Origin: Chelydra serpentina
Lineage: Eukaryota > Chordata > Testudines > Chelydridae
Assembly: GCA_037349315.1 (NCBI GenBank)
Contig: JBAIAC010000001.1
Span: 33,914,001-33,978,000 of the forward strand
DNA length: 64,000 nt
Direction: 5' to 3'
Shown here: piece by piece, positions 57,375 through 64,000 of the stretch
Numbering within the stretch: the stretch's first letter is position 1
Layout: the number at the start of each line of letters is the position of its first letter
Notes under the pieces: generated by a model
Database searches by the model: none
Seen by the model: only the letters and a program-made list of their open reading frames with translations
Told to the model about the DNA's origin: nothing
Made by a program: the position numbers and the translations under genes

Positions 57375-57438
57375 AAATGGTCTAGATAGCTAACTCCATG
57401 CGAATAATAAATGGTCTAGATAGCTAACTCCATGCGAA
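57375..57438. repeat. Recent 34-bp tandem duplication
   Basis: AAATGGTCTAGATAGCTAACTCC plus CATGCGAA occurs at 57375-57404 and again, base for base, at 57409-57438. The period is 34 and the copies are identical over at least 30 bases. Confidence 0.92.
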
Positions 57439-58689
57439 CTCAAATTTAAGTAACTTGAGTTCTGTAGAAGATTATATGAAATAAACATAGAATATGGTAA
57501 CCTTAACATTCAGGGCTGTTGATCTAAAGCCCACCTGAGCTTCAGTGTGCTTTGTGCTGGGCTTTATGTACTGTACTACTTTCTTGGCTTTTGTAGTTGG
57601 CAGAATTTTACATTATACCCTTAGTAGAATTAGAATACTAAGAATCTCAGCTCAATGTGAGATTTTTGCAGAATGATGCCCCTCTGAGGAGAGAGGGCGG
57701 TAGCGTTTCTCCATTTCCCAGCATTGTTTTGCATGGTGTTTTTTCCTTCATCTTGTTACTTTGGCCCCTCAGAAAAGATGCCCAGATGTCAGAGATGGTG
57801 CTAGAGTGGAGTTGTATTGTAAGTAATCTGTACTGAAAGTTGTCCTTGAATTTTTCCTTCCTCGCTCCCCCAGCACTGTACTAACTTGTTCATGTCTGTC
57901 ACCTCATTTGTTTATTCTTCCTCTGGTTCCTTTTCACTGGCATAAGGATTCCACTGGATTTTCAATCAGCTCAGACACGATTTCAAAATATAACTTTTAA
58001 GTTTTTTCCTCCTGGTTGGAACTATTTGTTTCTGATGCCTTTTGGTGCTTGTTATAGTTTTGATTCAGAAGTCCGTTGAGTCTAGTCTTGGCTCTTTGCT
58101 TCAGTTACTGGTAGCTGAGCTGAAGCAATACGCTATATAGACTGGCTCAAATTCTACACCATTAATTAATGGGATGTATTTCGCTGACTTGTTTAACTAT
58201 CAGCAGAACTCTTTCTGTGGCATCACTTTGGTGCAGTTTATTAACTAAAAATATTGATTGGCTTTTGCCAAAGACATTTGGTTTACAGTGTTTAATCTTG
58301 TTCCTCCCACTTACTATTATAAGAATCATTGACAGAAGTTACTAGCAATGACCACTCTTGAGTCACTTATTTTAAAACTCTGTCAATGGTAACTTAATTT
58401 TTGTAATTTACATTTTAAAACCAGAGTTTTTTGGATTATCAGGTTTAGCTTGGTAATAAAACAGGTGATGAACAGTTTTGTCCGCATGATTTAATTTGTG
58501 CAGAATTTTTGTTTTAGTTTTGAGTAGTGCACTGCATTCTGACGGAACCTAAAATATATTCTTCTCTTATTCTCATTTGAAATCTACACCCTACATCAGT
58601 GTGTGTTTCACCTACAATCCTTCCCTCTGAAGAGGTCTAGACAGGCTACCCTTCAAAGCCCTTCAAAATTACTCCTCCATCATATTTTT
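57439..58689. other. Unique sequence, no gene seen
   Basis: Several short frames only. No domain. Confidence 0.45.
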
Positions 58690-58830
58690 GGAGATGCTGA
58701 TGTAAAGATTTACCTCTTCCCAAGGGCTAAACACCATGCCTCTATGGCAGTCTTGGTATTCAGTGCAAGAAACACAAACCCAGATCTCCTGCATTATAGT
58801 ATAGGACACAGCTATTAGGCCATCAGATCA
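58690..58830 (-). mobile_element. Possible tRNA-derived SINE fragment
   Basis: On the minus strand, GATCTGATGGCCTAATAGCTG (A-box-like) and CAGGAGATCTGGGTTTGTG (B-box-like) are tRNA-SINE or MIR head patterns. Both boxes are degenerate. Confidence 0.3.
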
Positions 58831-59303
58831 ACCAGGTATTTTTATGTTTAAACATTTTTTCTTCAGCTCTGATTTTTTGAAATAGCATTTTATTGTGTTG
58901 GGTTCCTAGAAAGTTATGTATAGATTCATGCACCAGATAGAGAAGAGGGAGAGAACACGAAATAACAGGATTATAGAATGACTGAAACCTTTTTTAAATA
59001 AGAGAAACGGTGACAACTCATCCTGTTGGAAGGAATTAATTCAGTAAAACGTTGATATTTCTTTTACTGTCTGACTATTGCTATCAATATACAATGTGTA
59101 ATTTGTAAGTAAGACTTACTAATGAATACTCAGTCATTTTCTAAGGAATGTAAGAAAAGATGAGATCTCTTAGCCTGTGAATTTTTTTACATATTGCTAT
59201 TTGTGACATATGTTATTACCAGTAAGCATACAGTATGTCATGTCTGAAGTTCTAGACATTAGAGTCTCGCATTACACACTGAAGAGTGTTTGTTTAAATG
59301 TGT
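58831..59303. other. Unique sequence
   Basis: Nothing recognised. Confidence 0.45.
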
Positions 59304-59920
59304 TGTGACGGGGCAAGGCCAGAGGGCTATAGGAAAGTGGTAAGGAACCAGTATGTTAGCCCAGGCTAAACAAATCCCTGATACCTTATGGCAGTTGCTC
59401 CAGGTTAATCAAGACACCTGGGGCCAATTAAGAACTTTCCAGAAGGCAGGGAGGTTAATTGAGACACCTGCAGCCAATCAGGGGCTGGCTGAAACTAGTT
59501 AAAAGCCTCCCAGTGAGTCAGTGAGGGGCGCATGTCAGGAGCTGTGGAAGGAGGTTGCGTGTGAGGAGCTGGGAGCAAGAGGCACTAGGAGCTGAGAGTA
59601 AGAGGGCGTACTGCTGGAAGATCCTGTGGTGAGGATAAAGAAGGTGTTGGGAGGAGTCCATGGGGAAGTAGCCCAGGGAGTTGTAGCTGTCGTGCAGTTG
59701 TTCCAGGAGGCACTCTAAACAGCTGCAATCCACAGGGCCCTGGGCTGGAACCCGGCGTAGAGGGCGGGCCCGGGTTCCCCCCAAAACTCCCAACTCCTGA
59801 TCAGACACAGGAGGAGTTAACTTGGACTGTGGATTCTACCAGAGGGGAAGATTTCTGAGGCAAACAAAAATCCGCCAATAAGCGCAGGACCCACCGAGGT
59901 AGAGGAGGAACTTTGTCACA
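59304..59920 (+). mobile_element. Solo LTR, 617 bp
   Basis: It starts TGTGACGGGGC and ends TTTGTCACA: TG..CA with inverted TGTGAC/GTCACA ends. GTGT flanks it on both sides (59300-59303 and 59921-59924), a 4-bp target duplication. The body has AATTA/AATCAAGACACCTGG repeats and a GGAGCTG..GAG-rich part. No coding region or second LTR is near, so recombination between two LTRs probably removed the rest. The small duplication and ends fit Gypsy or ERV elements. Confidence 0.78.
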
Positions 59921-59924
59921 GTGT

Positions 59925-61000
59925 GAACAATTAGGTTTTATTGTTTCTCTTAAAATCTTACATATTTGGTGGTTTGGATCTCTCTTACACTTGTGGTGGT
60001 TTTGGATCAAGAATCTCGCATACAGGCTTTTTTTTATTAACCTAGGGATTCTTGGGTGCAAATATCAAAGAGCCAGTCGAGCACCCCCTCTGGCCACTCA
60101 GCAGACTGCTGTGAGGGGATTCCCTCTGCTGGATCCTATGTGTTTTAAGCCCCCGGAGTCTGAATGGAGTTGACTCACTCCCACTGTCTTTAGGGCCTCG
60201 GGGCACACTCTTGGAGTGCAGAACCTCTGGTACCCCCTGCAGAGAGCTGTGACCACACAGCCCCATATCCAGTGCTAGCACTTGTGCTGAGTCCTCGGGT
60301 TCCCCCTACCTCACCTCCCCATAGCTTAAACACATGCTTTCCCAGAACTCCAGCCATGTGGTGTTCTGGGTCTATCGTTTACTTCTTCAAGGAGCACATG
60401 AATAATGTAATACATGAAATGCAGAGGCACTTCACACAGAATTCTACAACGGTATTTCTCTTGCTTTAATAGCACAAGAAACACACAGTTCTGTTCAAAA
60501 ATATCAAACCCTACACGCAGCATTCCTGCCTCAGTTTCCTCACCACTGCACCACATTCTTTAGGCTGGGATCAGAGTCATCTGGAGCCATCCAGGATCCT
60601 TCAGCTGCAGTGAATGGCTTTTATGAAACATGGAGCTTTCTCTAGCCCAGCTCACTTTCTCTGATCTTGACTGGTCCATCCCCTTCTCTCCTGCCTAATG
60701 TTTTTTGTGTGTCCCTGAGCCTTTTCCTAGTGAGCCCTCTTTAAACCCCTCTTTTGTCACCACTGTCTGTTTGTCCTATTTCTGGTAACTTTCCACTTAC
60801 TCCTTTCCCTCTTCCTGCAGACAAGTGGGAAATCTCCCAGTTCCAGCAAACGCCCTTAGCATATCTATTGACAAGTTAAAGCATTCATTAAAGTTAAATA
60901 CCTCCATTGTACCTAGTTTGGTGAATACGTGCTGGGTCCTGTCAGCCCATGGTGGATTCACACAGAGAGCATTACATGATACAACAGTTTTCACATTAAT
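59925..61000. other. Unassigned, moderately GC-rich region
   Basis: About 60050-60985 has the look of another LTR on the minus strand: it could start TGTTGTATCATG there, and AATAAA-like sequence (minus) lies near 60035. I found no matching end or target duplication. A short direct repeat GGTGGTTTGGATC / GGTGGTTTTGGATC is at about 59970 and 59995. Confidence 0.3.
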
Positions 61001-61894
61001 AACTTCATAATAGCAACTAGCATTCATAAATCATACACCCCAAATCATCACCACAAATAACTTTATAATTCTAACATGGAATTATCTTATTTATAGTAAC
61101 AAAAAGTGTTCTGCTCAAAAAAGTAATTATTCAGTAATTACACTTTAATCTTTAAACTTCCTAAAAATATTTGATTTACTTTGTGAATATGTTCAGACAT
61201 AAAATTAGGATATCAGCCTGCTCAATACAAAATAGTTGGTCTGATCCTATGTGAAAACTGACAAATGGTTACAACTCGAAATTCAGGTTGCACTCTAATA
61301 ACTCTGCTTATGTTCCTGCTTATTTGTTTCTTCCCACACTATAGGCTACCCACACACATTAGTTTCTTAAAAATTATTATAGCCTTTGCTTTGCAGATGT
61401 AGATAACCTATGTACAAAAAAATACAGTATTTACTTGCAAAAGTTGCATAATGTGTATCTATTAAAGCAAATATTAAACATTGTTACATTAGAAATTACA
61501 ATGAAAAAGAGTTTCTTGCTACTGTAATTTCCTTTTTTTGTGTGTCTATTTCTTAGAAATGTTGATGGACATTCTGCAGACACAGAGCATATGACATGTT
61601 CATGCTTAAGTCTAACTTTAAACAGAAAAAATAAGTTGACTTCATTCAAATGCAGACTTTGTGTGTATATACTTTAATTTCTGTGATATTCTGTTATTTT
61701 TATTAGTATTTAAGGGATTTGGTGGATGATCCTATGTTTTAGGACATGACGATTTAGAGTCAGACTATCTTTGCATTGAAATAAGTTAATGAAGAGAGAA
61801 TGTTCACACAATGCATCAATAAATCATATGCAACCTTTTTAATACCTAACATTTGGATGTTTTTCTCTTTCCACATATATTTGAAAATGGATTA
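61001..61894. other. AT-rich unique sequence
   Basis: Nothing recognised. Confidence 0.45.
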
Positions 61895-62380
61895 TTGGTA
61901 GGGCTCCGTGTCTGTCATGGAGGTCGCAGAACTCACGGATTCCATGACTTTCTGCAACCTCCGTGACCTTTGCAGCAGCCAGTGTGGCTGAGCCCAGGGC
62001 CTCCATGCAGCTGGCCCCTGGGTCAGCTGCTCAGGCAGCCCCAGGGACAGCCACAGTAGCCACTGATAGAGTGGCTCCGCAGCCAGCCACTCAGACAGCC
62101 CCGCACCCAGACAGACTGGCCGCTGTTGGAGCTGCCCCTGGCTTCTATTCGAGCAGCCCCAGGCAGCTGGCCCCGGGGACTGCCCGAGCAGCGGCCGGGG
62201 TGGCTGGCCCCGGGGACTGACTGAGCAGCGGTCCCGGGGGCTGCAGGAGCAGTGGCGGGTGGGCGACATGGGGGCAGCCTCAGTAGCTGGTGCTGCTGGC
62301 CCCCTGGACCCTTCCCAGAGCAGCTGCCCCCCGAGGGCACCTCCAAGTAGCAGCGTCCCCGAGCAGCGGCTCCCCCTGTG
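61895..62380. mobile_element. GC-rich interspersed repeat
   Basis: It starts TAGGGCTCCGTGTCTGTCATGGAGGTCGCAG with GACTTTCTGCAACCTCCGTGACC, a fold-back pair (GGAGGTCGCAG / CTGCAACCTCC). Then come tandem variants of GCAGCCCCAGGCAGCTGGCCCC. The frames on both strands are composition effects. Confidence 0.45.
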
Positions 62381-63514
62381 TTCCTCCTTGGTGTTTATAC
62401 CCTACAAGATACTTGTTGATTGTTTTTATATTCTTCCTTAAAAATCTGGATAACTCCTAACCCGTTTCAAAGTGGGCAGTAATGTAGTGCTAACAGCCAT
62501 AGTGTGAAGTACTGACAAATACTGAAAACTCCAGGAAATTGGGCTTTTTTAGGTTTTAATTTATTTAATGAAAAATATCCCTAAACAAGTGCTGGCATTT
62601 CTGCAAAATGAAATGTGTCCTAATTATCTCATGACAGTGACCTTCCTCCGTACTAAACTCTGGCCTGAAATTTCAGCTGCAATTCGTTAATAAAAAATAA
62701 ATAACCAACTGCTAAATGAAAAATGCAGGCTCCAGGTGGAAGATTTCGTGACTGAGCTGCCTTTTTGTTATGATATGCACAAGATGGAGCCTCTAAGTAA
62801 GGCTGTTGTCCTTTCAGAAGTCTTATATGTGCTAATGGATTGAGGAGAGTTACTACAACAATTACTCAAGGGTTAAAATAAATAATCAGGACCTATAATT
62901 TATTTTTGCCACTGAAGCTTCCTATATTTTAGTATTTTTGAATATGTTTATTATTTTTCATTTTAGTCTTCTGCTGTGAGGTTTATTGAAGTGGGAGCAA
63001 GTACTAACACTTTCTAGAATCAGTTCAGATCTCCATCTTCAGCAATTTCATTTTACTTTGTAATTAATAGATGTGATAGTAAATGCATATAAATAGGAAA
63101 TAAAAGAGAAAATATCATTGAACTGAAATAATAATGAAATAATGGTTCCAATATTCATGTCTGTTATGTAGAAAACAAAAATACCGATATGTACTTGTTT
63201 GCTGTACTTCATGACTCCTGTGTGTTCAGTTCATGCTGAAATAATTATCAGTATTAATTTGTTCTTTTCTTCTCTTGAGAGACAATAACCATATTTGGGG
63301 GATATGGCCGTTTATAAAGAGCTACAACTGGAGTAATTATGCCACCAGGTTCTGCTGCTCCATTTGCTCTAATTTTGCCCCCTTTCTTAAGTCTTCTGTT
63401 GACCGAGACGATTCCCAAGTCTTCTCCACTTGGACTAAGGTGTTAAACCTCTTTACTAGAGCTGGTTGAAATTTTTAGCACAAAATGATTTCTTGAAAAA
63501 TGGCTTCTTTAAGA
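62381..63514. other. AT-rich unique sequence
   Basis: Nothing recognised. Confidence 0.45.
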
Positions 63515-63860
63515 AAATGTGCAGCATAGCCAGCTGCCTGGGAGAGAGCCTGGCTGGAGAGGGGCGGCAGTGGCAGCCTGCTTCCTGCCCAGGCTTGGCT
63601 TCCAGGGACAGGGGCTAAGCATTTCAGGGGGTGGGGAGCCTCTGGCTTGCTTGGCTGCTATCCCTGGAAGCCGAGCCTTTGGGGGCGCAGCCTGCCGCGG
63701 CCAGTGCTCTCCCAGGTAGCTGCTGCGCTGCACTGGGCATCATGCTAGCGTGGCCAGAAGAGGCTCTGGGCCTCCCTTTCTGCTCCAGCTCTGGTCCTGC
63801 CCCTTTCGTTCTTCGCCTGGGTCAGCTGCTGGGCGGGGGCACTTGACCCCATTTGCCCCC
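63515..63860. repeat. GC-rich segment, probably a repeat
   Basis: An abrupt change to GC-rich sequence with CTTGGCTTCCAGGGAC / CCCTGGAAGCCGAG inverted pairs (about 63592 and 63660), which fits a hairpin-rich non-autonomous element. Short overlapping frames on both strands are not supported. Confidence 0.4.
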
Positions 63861-64000
63861 CTCCCGACACATTGCCTCTGCTAAACTGAATGGCAGTAGT
63901 TCTCTCTGTCCTTGTGTTTAGAAAACGTAACTTACTCCCTTCAAACAAAAAATATTGAGAGTTAGTTGGAGCAGTCAGTTCTCTTTTCATGCTTAGAAAT

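Overview
This is nuclear DNA of a vertebrate, most probably a turtle (or another archosaur-related reptile). The evidence is the mix of repeats: CR1 LINEs of the reptile/bird type with ATTCTATG 3' ends, a tRNA-derived SINE like the tortoise Pol III SINE, vertebrate DIRS retrotransposons with a tyrosine recombinase, PIF/Harbinger and hAT DNA transposons, Gypsy/ERV-like LTRs and a Penelope-like fragment. There are no bacterial operons, rRNA genes or CRISPR arrays. The AT-rich unique background has no clear multi-exon host gene; one 84-bp splice-flanked open segment (11387-11470) is the best host-exon candidate.

Layout. 1-8.2 kb: AT-rich DNA, an L2-like LINE tail (about 2.3-2.9 kb), the 5' half of a CR1 (about 3.0-4.5 kb), then a decayed DIRS element (copy 1, 4.5-8.1 kb) and a MIR-like SINE. 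8.2-25 kb: mostly unique sequence with small hAT-type elements (9962, 10708, 23315), a CR1 3' half on the minus strand (12.46-13.52 kb) and a decayed autonomous hAT transposon (17.02-20.48 kb). 25.1-25.4 kb: a 295-bp Harbinger MITE. 26.3-33.2 kb: a second, younger DIRS (copy 2) with gag, reverse transcriptase, RNase H and recombinase, into which a CR1 with an uninterrupted 482-codon RT frame has jumped. 33.3-37.1 kb: an old CR1 split by an antisense LTR element. 41-45.5 kb: a 1.8-kb TTAA-flanked candidate element and G-rich degenerate tandem repeats. 46.6-48.0 kb: another CR1. 48.9-53.9 kb: the best-preserved unit, an apparently full-length 5.04-kb PIF/Harbinger transposon. 54-64 kb: a Penelope-like fragment with a degenerate hammerhead-like fold, a tRNA SINE, a solo LTR and GC-rich repeats.

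How the parts work together. The Harbinger element carries a 427-codon transposase, a two-exon Myb/SANT-like partner protein on the other strand, and a third, unfamiliar 96-codon frame inside the partner gene's intron with its own poly(A) signal. Its ends match those of the MITE at 25.1 kb, so the MITE belongs to the same mobilisation system. The transposase has Asn where the first catalytic Asp is expected, so this copy is probably inactive. The two DIRS copies have both lost recombinase catalytic residues, in different ways. The nesting order (DIRS then CR1; CR1 then LTR element; CR1 next to DIRS) gives a relative chronology of transposition.
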